From: Aulosira sp. FACHB-615
GTDB taxonomy: Bacteria > Cyanobacteriota > Cyanobacteriia > Cyanobacteriales > Nostocaceae
Reading direction: 5' to 3'
DNA: 64,000 nucleotides
NCBI RefSeq assembly: GCF_014698045.1
Contig: NZ_JACJSE010000008.1
Location: 124,001-188,000 of the forward strand
The notes under the pieces are model-generated. The model ran no database searches and was not told the DNA's origin. It saw only the letters and a program-made list of their open reading frames with translations. Below, one piece after another: positions 35,045 through 41,843 of this stretch. Numbering within the stretch: the first letter of the stretch is position 1; every line of letters begins with the position of its first letter. Position numbers and translations under genes: made by a program.

Positions 35045-35463
35045 GTTTTAAGAAAGTTCGCGTTCCACTGCGATCGTTTTACTGCGAGTTGAAACATCGC
35101 CCGCCGGGTGACGATGGCAGCAACGAGAAATTGATAGAAGTTCTCGAACTGCAAGTGCCTCGCCTCAAGAATAGCGACATGGAAAAGCAATGGGCTTTCG
35201 CTAGATTGTGGGAGCTACTGGATAAGCCAGAGTATCAAGAGCAAGGAATAAACCAAGCCTTCATTTTTACCGCCCAAGCAGGCGAATTATTAATGAGACT
35301 GGAAAACAATCCCTTCGACGATGAACCCAGCCGCAAGCTTGATCCACCTGATGAGAATGCTTTTAAGAAGTGGCAACAGAAGGTGGAGAGGCGATTTAAA
35401 GAATTGTACGGCGTAAGTTTTGAACAGTGGAAGGCACAGGAGGAAAGCGATGTGCATTTGTGA
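35041..35463 (+). CDS. hypothetical early protein
   Basis: The 140-residue protein is helical and charged, with EKQWAFARLWELLDKPEYQE and a C-terminal KKWQQKVERRFKELYGVSFE. Not recognised. It overlaps the start of the following Cys-rich gene. Confidence 0.55.
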   Translation: MSFKKVRVPLRSFYCELKHRPPGDDGSNEKLIEVLELQVPRLKNSDMEKQWAFARLWELLDKPEYQEQGINQAFIFTAQAGELLMRLENNPFDDEPSRKLDPPDENAFKKWQQKVERRFKELYGVSFEQWKAQEESDVHL

Positions 35464-35833
35464 TGTGGAAATGCCTGATTACGATGAAGAAACCTGGGAG
35501 CAGTTGTACGACGAAAAGCAAGTAACTGCCGAATCTGATTTACGCTGCTGCGAGTGCAATTACCCCATACTTGCAGGCTCACTTTATAAACACATTCATG
35601 GCTCATGGGACGGTGAGTGGAGTACATACCATCAGTGTTTGGGTCGCGATGCTTTGGGCGATCGCTTTATGAAGGAAACCGATTGCTGTTACGGTTTTGG
35701 CACTTTGTACGATGAACTGATCAACTCCGATCTTCTCTGTCGGGATGAGGAGGATGAAGAATCTTGGGTTGAGTGCGAACGATGGCTCAAGGTCGTTTGC
35801 CAGAATCCTCTCAAGGTGGAGGAAGCTGTATGA
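35450..35833 (+). CDS. Cys-rich, probably zinc-binding early protein
   Basis: The ATG at 35450 follows AGGAGGAAAG and gives 127 residues. It begins MCICDVEMPDYDEETWEQL, then LRCCECNYPILAGSLYKHIH and STYHQCLGRDALGDRF. Cys and His are spaced like a small zinc ribbon followed by a His/Cys site. Such proteins occur in cyanobacterial phages without known function. Confidence 0.6.
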   Translation: MCICDVEMPDYDEETWEQLYDEKQVTAESDLRCCECNYPILAGSLYKHIHGSWDGEWSTYHQCLGRDALGDRFMKETDCCYGFGTLYDELINSDLLCRDEEDEESWVECERWLKVVCQNPLKVEEAV

Positions 35834-36042
35834 AATCCTGTCTCAACTGCGTTCATGGAAGCTTTTGGAAACAAGAGGATCATCATCTCTACTACTACAC
35901 CGGCGAGTGCGAGCATTGGGAGAAGGCGATCCGTGAGCAAGCTTTTGATGCGATTGAAATCGGCAGTGAAGATCCAGCAGAACTTGAACAACCATTTAAA
36001 CAAATAGGCGAACAATGCCCGGTATGGGAGGTAAACTCATGA
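35830..36042 (+). CDS. small Cys-rich protein
   Basis: The ATG at 35830 follows GGAGGAAGC and gives 70 residues with CLNCVHG, GECEHW and CPVWE, a likely four-Cys metal site. It overlaps genes on both sides. Function unknown. Confidence 0.6.
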   Translation: MKSCLNCVHGSFWKQEDHHLYYYTGECEHWEKAIREQAFDAIEIGSEDPAELEQPFKQIGEQCPVWEVNS

Positions 36043-37841
36043 CAACGGCTGCACCCAATCTCGGCAAAGTATTCAATGGCACAGCTAGACCTGCCACAGA
36101 CGAAGACATCGCCGTTCTCACTCCCGGCGACTGGATAAAAAGACGGGAGCATCCTTGGTGCTACCAGTTTAAAAAGCGGGATGGCGATAGAGTAATTTGC
36201 ACATGGGAAGGAGATGAATTCTTTATCCCTCGTCACCTGCTGATGGTTGTCGAGGTTCTAGAGAATCAGGTTTGTGAAAAATTCTTCAGGAAGCCAGAGC
36301 CGAGTAGCACCCCTGCACCCTTACACCCTTACACCCCGCACGTAGGCGATGAGCGCGACAATTTCGCTTCCTTCAAGACTGGCGATCGCGTTCGTATTAC
36401 TCAAGGTAAGCACAAGGGTAAATCGGCGGAGATTCATGAAATTAAAGCCGAAAACCATATTTGTTGCTGGGTTGAAGAAGGCTTTTACCTGCATTTCGCA
36501 TCGCAGGAATTGGAGTTGGATTCTAACTTTGATGGCAAACTGCACCCCTACGCCCCACACCGAGTGCCAGAGCCTTGGGATTCTCCTAAAAAATGGGAAA
36601 GCCAAGGAATTGAATGTTTTTACGATGGGCGGTGTGTGAGTTGGGGTAACACCAAAATCCAGGTAACTGACCATCTCAAAAAGACCTATATCAACCCGCT
36701 CACGCTGGTCAATTTCCTAGAAGATAGCTGGAATTTACTGCCACAAATAACTAGAGTGTTGACACAACCAATGGCCAAATTAGCTATTAGTTTTGCCTGT
36801 GATCTCACGTTAAGGCAGGTGTCCAAAGCTTTAGAATTAGGCGTTGATATTGGGCTAATTCAAATGCAAGGCAAGCTTTACAGTTTGTCCAGTCAAAGGC
36901 TTTCCAGAGTCACAGTAAAGCCCGGAACCCACATCACTAATGAGGAAAACAACCTCGGAATTATTAAAGACGATTTAGGCTTTGGTTTTATTGTTGACTG
37001 GCTAGAAGGCGATTCTAGAACTTACAACTGGGAGCGAGATGATAAGGCGATCGAGGGAATGTCTTTGGCTCCACAATGGCTGGTTGATAAATTCTCGAAA
37101 GATGCTTGCTGGAATTCCGACCATTTTGGCGAAGTCCCGCACCAAGTTGAACCTGATGGACAGGCGACTATTTTCTACGACACGACTGGCGAACCACCGG
37201 AGCCAGAGGATTTCGGCACGATAGAAGAGTACGAGGAGGCGTGGCAAAAATGGGAGGCAAAACATAGCACTGATTTGCCTCCGGATTCGTCAACAGCTTT
37301 CAAGAAAGGCCAGCGAATTATTTACGAAGGTAGAACAGGCGTTTTAGGTAAGAAAACGACTGAGTTTGGCAAGCTGGGATTCTATGTCAAATGGGACAAT
37401 GGCTTGCCTGAGACTAGGGTTACAGTTGACAGATTAGAAGTTTGTTGCAAGACACAGCAAAAGCAACCATCCGCAGAAGGCTTTTGGCGCTCTAAGTCCG
37501 GGCTGCACCCCATAAAAGTAAAAGAGGGGGATGGGGGAGACGATCGCCTTCTCCGTTGCGACACGCTACCTATTGAGGAGCAGATAAGCTTATGTCAACA
37601 GCGCATTAATCAGCAGAATTGGCGGATTCAGGATTTAGAATCGCAGCCTAAGCAAAACCAACTGATCAAAGATGGCATCAAGTCGGCGAGAAATGCGATC
37701 GCTGACGAAGAAATCCGCATCGAGCAATTAAAATCTTTACTCCCTGTACAAGAAGAAGTGCCTGAGAAACTCCGCTTCGCCTATCGTCAATTGAGGCAAA
37801 AAGGTATGAGCCATTCTCAAGCACTATCACTTATCAGTTGA
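36039..37841 (+). CDS. large early protein with KOW-like domains
   Basis: The ATG at 36039 follows GGGAGG and gives 600 residues. KOW/SH3-type segments are visible: FKTGDRVRITQGKHKGKSAE (about 110-130) and FKKGQRIIYEGRTGVLGKKT (about 418-440). Between them is a helical region (ISFACDLTLRQVSKALELG), and the end is a coiled coil plus MSHSQALSLIS. KOW domains bind RNA polymerase or RNA in NusG-type factors, so a phage transcription or antitermination role is an inference. The C-terminus reads into an intergenic-type repeat. Confidence 0.6.
   Translation: MTTAAPNLGKVFNGTARPATDEDIAVLTPGDWIKRREHPWCYQFKKRDGDRVICTWEGDEFFIPRHLLMVVEVLENQVCEKFFRKPEPSSTPAPLHPYTPHVGDERDNFASFKTGDRVRITQGKHKGKSAEIHEIKAENHICCWVEEGFYLHFASQELELDSNFDGKLHPYAPHRVPEPWDSPKKWESQGIECFYDGRCVSWGNTKIQVTDHLKKTYINPLTLVNFLEDSWNLLPQITRVLTQPMAKLAISFACDLTLRQVSKALELGVDIGLIQMQGKLYSLSSQRLSRVTVKPGTHITNEENNLGIIKDDLGFGFIVDWLEGDSRTYNWERDDKAIEGMSLAPQWLVDKFSKDACWNSDHFGEVPHQVEPDGQATIFYDTTGEPPEPEDFGTIEEYEEAWQKWEAKHSTDLPPDSSTAFKKGQRIIYEGRTGVLGKKTTEFGKLGFYVKWDNGLPETRVTVDRLEVCCKTQQKQPSAEGFWRSKSGLHPIKVKEGDGGDDRLLRCDTLPIEEQISLCQQRINQQNWRIQDLESQPKQNQLIKDGIKSARNAIADEEIRIEQLKSLLPVQEEVPEKLRFAYRQLRQKGMSHSQALSLIS
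36275..36288. repeat. dispersed prophage palindrome, site 7 (one mismatch)
   Basis: TGAAAAATTCTTCA lies inside the KOW-protein gene. Confidence 0.55.
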
Positions 37842-37895
37842 CAGTTATCAGTTATCAGTCTGTTCACTGTTTACTGATAACTGTTCACTGTCTAT
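37842..37895. repeat. short repeat cluster between convergent operons
   Basis: CAGTTATCAGT (37842 and 37849) pairs with ACTGATAACTG (37873-37883), with TTCACTG units between and after. The repeat encodes the last residues of the leftward gene ending at 37848. Similar units occur at 39470 and 61405. Confidence 0.75.
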
Positions 37896-38090
37896 TACAG
37901 CAGCTTTACGGCGCTTAGGTGGCGAACTAGGAAGCTCTGAGCTTCCTAGTTCGCTTTCCGCTTCTACAGTTTCCTTGATTGGCTCTGTACTCCACCCCGC
38001 CGCCAACCATCCCGGCGCATCAATAGCAGGGATTCGTTTTACTTGGCTATCGGGGCCATACAGGGTAATTGGATCTTGAGGTTTTAGCAT
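37848..38090 (-). CDS. last gene of the late operon, small structural-type protein
   Basis: The ATG at 38090 overlaps the stop of the upstream gene (ATGCTAA), giving 80 residues that start MLKPQDPITLYGPDSQVKRI with GWLAAGWSTEP in the middle. The C-terminus is made of intergenic repeat text (SEQLSVNSEQTDN). It resembles short head-completion proteins by position only. Confidence 0.55.
   Translation of the reverse strand: MLKPQDPITLYGPDSQVKRIPAIDAPGWLAAGWSTEPIKETVEAESELGSSELPSSPPKRRKAAVIDSEQLSVNSEQTDN
37922..37954. terminator. perfect 15-bp hairpin between converging early and late operons
   Basis: GCGAACTAGGAAGCT (37922-37936), the loop CTG, and AGCTTCCTAGTTCGC (37940-37954) pair without mismatch. 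It lies in the coding end of the last late gene and 80 bp beyond the last early gene. There is only a weak T run, so it may be a bidirectional terminator or RNA stabiliser. Confidence 0.6.
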
Positions 38091-38491
38091 ACGGTCAAAA
38101 ATGCTCCATAGGTCAGGTTCCCAGGGGAGCCTGTTTTTGTCGCCTTGACCCTGACATACAAAGCACCTGAAACAATATCTTCTACCCACTCACCAGAAAG
38201 GGGCAAGTCAAAACGGTTTTGTGTGCCTTGCGGGGTCACTGTTCCCACGGGCTTGAATGTGGAATTGTCTGTACTCGCTTCAACGGTGATGTCCCACTGA
38301 GCGGATGTGGCGACAAATCCAGTATGTGCAGCTACATCCACTACGCACTTATAGCTTTTGAGTTTGGTGGCTTGGAGAGAAATCGCAGTCCCGGCAGTAG
38401 TCGCAGAGATGGCGGCGGCTGTGTAATCGCGCAATTCTAAGGCTTTGTCAAAGATAGTAGCGCGGCGATTAGCAATAGTACTTCTTGGCAT
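38084..38491 (-). CDS. probable capsid-associated (decoration or head completion) protein
   Basis: This 135-residue, Thr/Ala-rich, beta-type protein (TAGTAISLQATKLKSYKCVV and YVRVKATKTGSPGNLTYGAF) follows the major capsid gene directly, where decoration proteins are found. The ending LTYGAFLTV looks like a beta-sandwich edge. No sequence-level family is recognised. Confidence 0.55.
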   Translation of the reverse strand: MPRSTIANRRATIFDKALELRDYTAAAISATTAGTAISLQATKLKSYKCVVDVAAHTGFVATSAQWDITVEASTDNSTFKPVGTVTPQGTQNRFDLPLSGEWVEDIVSGALYVRVKATKTGSPGNLTYGAFLTVC

Positions 38492-38501
38492 AGTTAGTTT
38501 A

Positions 38502-38515
38502 TGGAAAAATTTTCA
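38502..38515. repeat. dispersed prophage palindrome, site 8 (one mismatch)
   Basis: TGGAAAAATTTTCA lies in the gap between the capsid gene and the downstream gene. Confidence 0.55.
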
Positions 38516-38525
38516 GGATGTACGA

Positions 38526-39461
38526 TTAGGCAACCGCAGCAACATTGGTAATGCCTGCGAGTCTCGCGGCCGCGCGTCCGTGGTAGCAGGCGATCGCGCT
38601 ATACCACTCAACTCGTGTGCGAAATACAGGTTTGGTTTCAAGTTCGCCAAGGTCGCGAGTAACAATACCGTATCTGCCATCAGCTTGACCTTGAATGCCA
38701 GTTAATTTCATGGGCATAAAGCTAATAACATAGATACTGGTGCAGGCTGTAGAGCTTGAACCGTCGGGCGATGTTTCAGTGAAGTCCAAAATCTGATCGC
38801 CATTGTTGTCGTAGTCGGCGATCAAGATAGGTAGCTCATTGTACATCTGCACTTGGCGGCCAAATTCATCTTGAATGTAGTTGATGTCACCACCAATCCC
38901 AGCACGGGACGCCTTGGTTAATTTGCGGCGCATTGCCTTACTCATGATGATATGGGTTGGCTGATCAACCAAGTCAATCGCTTCATCCAATTTTTCTAAA
39001 GATAGTGCGCCACCGGCTGCGGCGTTGCTGAGTAATTGCGATCCTGTTAGGCGAACTTGCAGCCCATCGAAAACTCTGGCGTTGGTGCGTGAATCACCTT
39101 TGATGAAGTTCCGAGTCCAAGCCAGGGACAAAGCCTTGACTTTTTGCAATTCGTGGACAGATCGCACTGCTTCGCCTTGGGTGTCGATGATGAATTTATC
39201 TACATCCAAATCACCCCCAGCGATTTTGTGAGCCTCCGACTGGGGATTTATCACGCCTACGGATTCATCGTAGGCTTCATTTATCCCCCGAAATCCCACA
39301 CCGGGAAGGGTGTCTTCTCTGTTGTAGTGCTTACCTGTTCCCGGCACATCCTCAAAGGGGATTACCCGCAGGATGTCAGATTCGGCGGCAAATTCTTCAA
39401 TAATTGTTCCAGTTTCCACGGAGGGGGCGAGTTTTGCCGCCTCCAACAACGTCATTGGCAT
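38526..39461 (-). CDS. major capsid protein (HK97-type)
   Basis: The 311-residue protein has the pattern of scaffold-dependent HK97-fold capsid proteins. It shows MTLLEAAKLAPSVETGTIIE, then ESDILRVIPFEDVPGTGKHY with VGFRGINEAYDESVG, the E-loop/N-arm region, then GDLDVDKFIID, a central HIIMSKAMRRKLTKA helix and a C-terminal RTRVEWYSAIACYHGRAAAR. The scaffold gene lies just upstream. There is no N-terminal prodomain of HK97 gp5 type. Confidence 0.85.
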   Translation of the reverse strand: MPMTLLEAAKLAPSVETGTIIEEFAAESDILRVIPFEDVPGTGKHYNREDTLPGVGFRGINEAYDESVGVINPQSEAHKIAGGDLDVDKFIIDTQGEAVRSVHELQKVKALSLAWTRNFIKGDSRTNARVFDGLQVRLTGSQLLSNAAAGGALSLEKLDEAIDLVDQPTHIIMSKAMRRKLTKASRAGIGGDINYIQDEFGRQVQMYNELPILIADYDNNGDQILDFTETSPDGSSSTACTSIYVISFMPMKLTGIQGQADGRYGIVTRDLGELETKPVFRTRVEWYSAIACYHGRAAARLAGITNVAAVA

Positions 39462-39464
39462 AGT

Positions 39465-39541
39465 TTTCAGTTACCAGTTATCAGTAATCAGTAATCAGTT
39501 GCTTCACGCTTGGACAGTCACCAATCACTGGTAACTGTTAA
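39465..39541. repeat. short repeat cluster between capsid and scaffold genes
   Basis: Units of CAGTTATCAGTAATCAGT are followed by inverted ACTGGTAACTGTTAACTG. They belong to the same repeat type as 37842 and 61405. Confidence 0.7.
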
Positions 39542-39544
39542 CTG

Positions 39545-40267
39545 CTAAATCCCTAGCTCCCGCGCCTTGGCTAATCTTTCAGCGCGGGGTAGCTTCATTA
39601 GTTGTTCCCGCGTTACCGCACTGCCAGCACTGCCGTTACTGCGCTGCATTCCACCGCCAGCGCCATTACCTATTGGCTCAAATAAGGAAGTGGTAGGGCC
39701 AGCCGTGCGGAATTTTGTCATTAAATCTTCCACTGTATAGGGTGTCCCCTTGTCAGTTACCATACGGGTTTTGTCGCGCGGGTCAATTATCGCCAGCTTC
39801 CCAGTTTCATCAACCTCGATGTATTGCATGGCGCGATCGCGTAGCAGGTCAAAATAACTTAAATCACCTTCGGAACCAGCCTTGCCACCTACTGCGTAAA
39901 AAGCTTTTTCTAGGGCATTAATTACGCGTGTGGTTTTGAGTTCATTCTGCAATTGTTGATTTTGTTGTTGAAGGGTGGTTCGTTCACTTTGCCATCGCTC
40001 CTTCAACTCACCAAATTCGCGCTGTTCTTCTAATTTACGTTCTTCGTAAGTTTTAGCTAGGGTTTCTAGTTCCTGATATCGCTTGGGGTCAACACCTTTA
40101 ATCTGTTCAAGTTGCTTGGTTGTTTCGGCAAGCTGAGTTTCTAATTCTTTGGCTTTTTTGGCAGCCTCATCTCTCTCTGCACGAGTGGCTTTGGCTGTAT
40201 TTAATATCTTGGTTATCTCTTCTTCAGAGTAGGTCTTAGTTTGAGAATCTTCTAATTCAGGAGGCAT
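39545..40267 (-). CDS. capsid scaffold protein
   Basis: The 240-residue protein is highly charged with a long coiled coil (residues 10-115, including ERDEAAKKAKELETQLAETT) and a Gly-rich tail with a C-terminal basic helix (LPRAERLAKARELGI) that would touch the capsid shell. The position immediately before the major capsid gene is classical for scaffolds. Confidence 0.8.
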   Translation of the reverse strand: MPPELEDSQTKTYSEEEITKILNTAKATRAERDEAAKKAKELETQLAETTKQLEQIKGVDPKRYQELETLAKTYEERKLEEQREFGELKERWQSERTTLQQQNQQLQNELKTTRVINALEKAFYAVGGKAGSEGDLSYFDLLRDRAMQYIEVDETGKLAIIDPRDKTRMVTDKGTPYTVEDLMTKFRTAGPTTSLFEPIGNGAGGGMQRSNGSAGSAVTREQLMKLPRAERLAKARELGI

Positions 40268-40371
40268 ATAGTAGCATCACGCTAACATCGCCACTAGATT
40301 TCCCTGCTGAAATTTGATAAAAAATCCTGAATTACAAGAAGGGAAATAGGATGAAATAGTAGGATGAAGAT

Positions 40372-41001
40372 ATGCTGAAATTGCTATTCAAACTTGCCTT
40401 CCTGGTAAATTTTTCAGGAACCCTCCGCGCCGCCGCAAAGTTAGAATACGGGGCGGCAGTTTTCTGCTTTAAGCTTTCGCTTAGGGCAGAAGAAGAAGGA
40501 TTATTAAAATTATCTAAATATTTAAAATCTCAATACGAAGAAGAAAATTCACATGCTAAAATGCTCGGCGCTTTAGTTGATGGGAAAAAGCGTCTTAAGC
40601 GCAATTGCCCCTCCGGGAACTGGGACAAAGGCGGCAAATATACAGCTTTTGACGGAATCAGTCAAAGGTATTGGGCGGCAAGGTTTTTCTTTGGATTTAA
40701 AAAGCCTGCCGATGAGCTTGCTTGGGCTGATATCTTATCTTTTATGAGCGTGATTGAATGTATTGTTGTGGCTTTTTATGAGTCACTGGCATTAGTTGAT
40801 GATATCGCCGTGAATGCGATCGCTATCAAAATTCTAGAAGAAGAAATCAAGCAAGTAGGTTGTTTAAAAAGCCATCTTTCCTCCCTGCACCCGCAGCCAA
40901 AACTCTTGGCTTTAAAGTGGCAAAGTAGGGTGATGTTAGGTGCTATTGGCGCAGTAATTGATTTATTAGCTAAACCCAATCAAAGTAATTGTGTTACCTG
41001 A
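40372..41001 (+). CDS. ferritin-like (rubrerythrin-type) helical protein, probable cargo gene
   Basis: The 209-residue protein is on the plus strand inside the leftward structural operon. Helix 1-2 shows CFKLSLRAEEEGLLKLSKYL and YEEENSHAKMLGAL with an ExxH motif (ENSH). Helix 3-4 shows VIECIVVAFYESLA and ILEEEIKQVGCLKSHL, where the expected second ExxH is replaced (EIKQ). This suggests a ferritin-like fold with a partly lost diiron site. Its 3' end overlaps the convergent tail gene by 36 bp. Possible roles are iron or oxidative stress handling by the lysogen, but that is inferred. Confidence 0.6.
   Translation: MLKLLFKLAFLVNFSGTLRAAAKLEYGAAVFCFKLSLRAEEEGLLKLSKYLKSQYEEENSHAKMLGALVDGKKRLKRNCPSGNWDKGGKYTAFDGISQRYWAARFFFGFKKPADELAWADILSFMSVIECIVVAFYESLALVDDIAVNAIAIKILEEEIKQVGCLKSHLSSLHPQPKLLALKWQSRVMLGAIGAVIDLLAKPNQSNCVT
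40400..40419. repeat. degenerate copy of the prophage palindrome
   Basis: CCTGGTAAATTTTTCAGG near the start of the ferritin-like gene keeps one arm and the outer CC/GG but departs in the other arm. Confidence 0.35.
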
Positions 41002-41559
41002 AACTGTAAAACACACGCCATCAAAAGCATCGAAGTCTAAGCTTGGGTTCCGGGCGAATATTGAAATCCATCGGTGAGTGCTATCAATAATTGCGTTCGC
41101 ACTTCCGCCCGTGTGGGGAAGCTCTGCCACAAATTGCCTTCCTGTTAGTCCCGTGTTTGGTAATTGATTCCAGCGATGTAATTGAATTGAATCAGTCCCG
41201 GAAGCGATCGTAATATCAAACCCTACTTCAATTTCGAGGCTGAGGCTAGTATGTGGTGCGTAGAATGTGAAAGCTTTTCCGCCAACTGCACAGCCACTGG
41301 TGCAAGTGATAATCCCGCCAAAACTTTCCCCGCCGCCAGCGCCGCTACTTTTAATCCAGCGCCCTGAGCTTGGGTTGTCACTGGGCTTAATTATCGTGTC
41401 ATCGTCGCCCGTCGCCGTGCTTGATGCGATGAATGTGTACCATGATGGTTTGCCGTCGGCATCCAATTTTACTAGCCTTGCATAGCCATCTGTTCTCTGC
41501 GAGGAATTGAGGGCTTTGAGAGCAGCAATAGAAGCGATCGCGTATTTTGTCTGAACCAT
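40966..41559 (-). CDS. tail appendage or fibre-tip protein
   Basis: The 197-residue protein is beta-rich. It has an N-terminal attachment-like part (KYAIASIAALKALNSSQRTD with a domain that holds WYTFIASST), a Gly/Ser hinge and a C-terminal receptor-type domain ending FTVSGNTITLIGF. It follows two other tail-fibre genes and ends the fibre block. Confidence 0.6.
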   Translation of the reverse strand: MVQTKYAIASIAALKALNSSQRTDGYARLVKLDADGKPSWYTFIASSTATGDDDTIIKPSDNPSSGRWIKSSGAGGGESFGGIITCTSGCAVGGKAFTFYAPHTSLSLEIEVGFDITIASGTDSIQLHRWNQLPNTGLTGRQFVAELPHTGGSANAIIDSTHRWISIFARNPSLDFDAFDGVCFTVSGNTITLIGFS

Positions 41560-41561
41560 GT

Positions 41562-41843
41562 CTATCTCGGCATTGCATCAATAATAGGAATCCCGCCTAC
41601 AGGTGTAACTAAGCTCACTTGAGAGCCTTTAGCTAAAGCCCCAGAATTAGAAATTGCCCTTGCTGAAAATATTTGCCCTGCTGAATTACTTACCTTGTAA
41701 TGTCCAGTTTCACTATCATAACCAAGGATTTTTACAGTGTTTTCTTGGGCGCGATCGCTTTGTTTTATCTGCTGCACCTGCCTTTGCTGATAAGCGGCGC
41801 GGTTAACTGCGGATGTGGTAGCGAGTAAATAGATTTCATTCAT
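41562..41843 (-). CDS. small tail protein with a DAMPR-ended domain
   Basis: The 93-residue protein consists of a helix (TTSAVNRAAYQQRQVQQIKQ) and a small beta barrel-like segment (ILGYDSETGHYKVSNSAGQI, then GSQVSLVTPVGGIPIIDAMPR). The same domain, including the closing DAMPR, is found near the N-terminus of the 653-residue neighbour. It may be a shared adaptor that fixes fibres to the tail. Confidence 0.6.
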   Translation of the reverse strand: MNEIYLLATTSAVNRAAYQQRQVQQIKQSDRAQENTVKILGYDSETGHYKVSNSAGQIFSARAISNSGALAKGSQVSLVTPVGGIPIIDAMPR

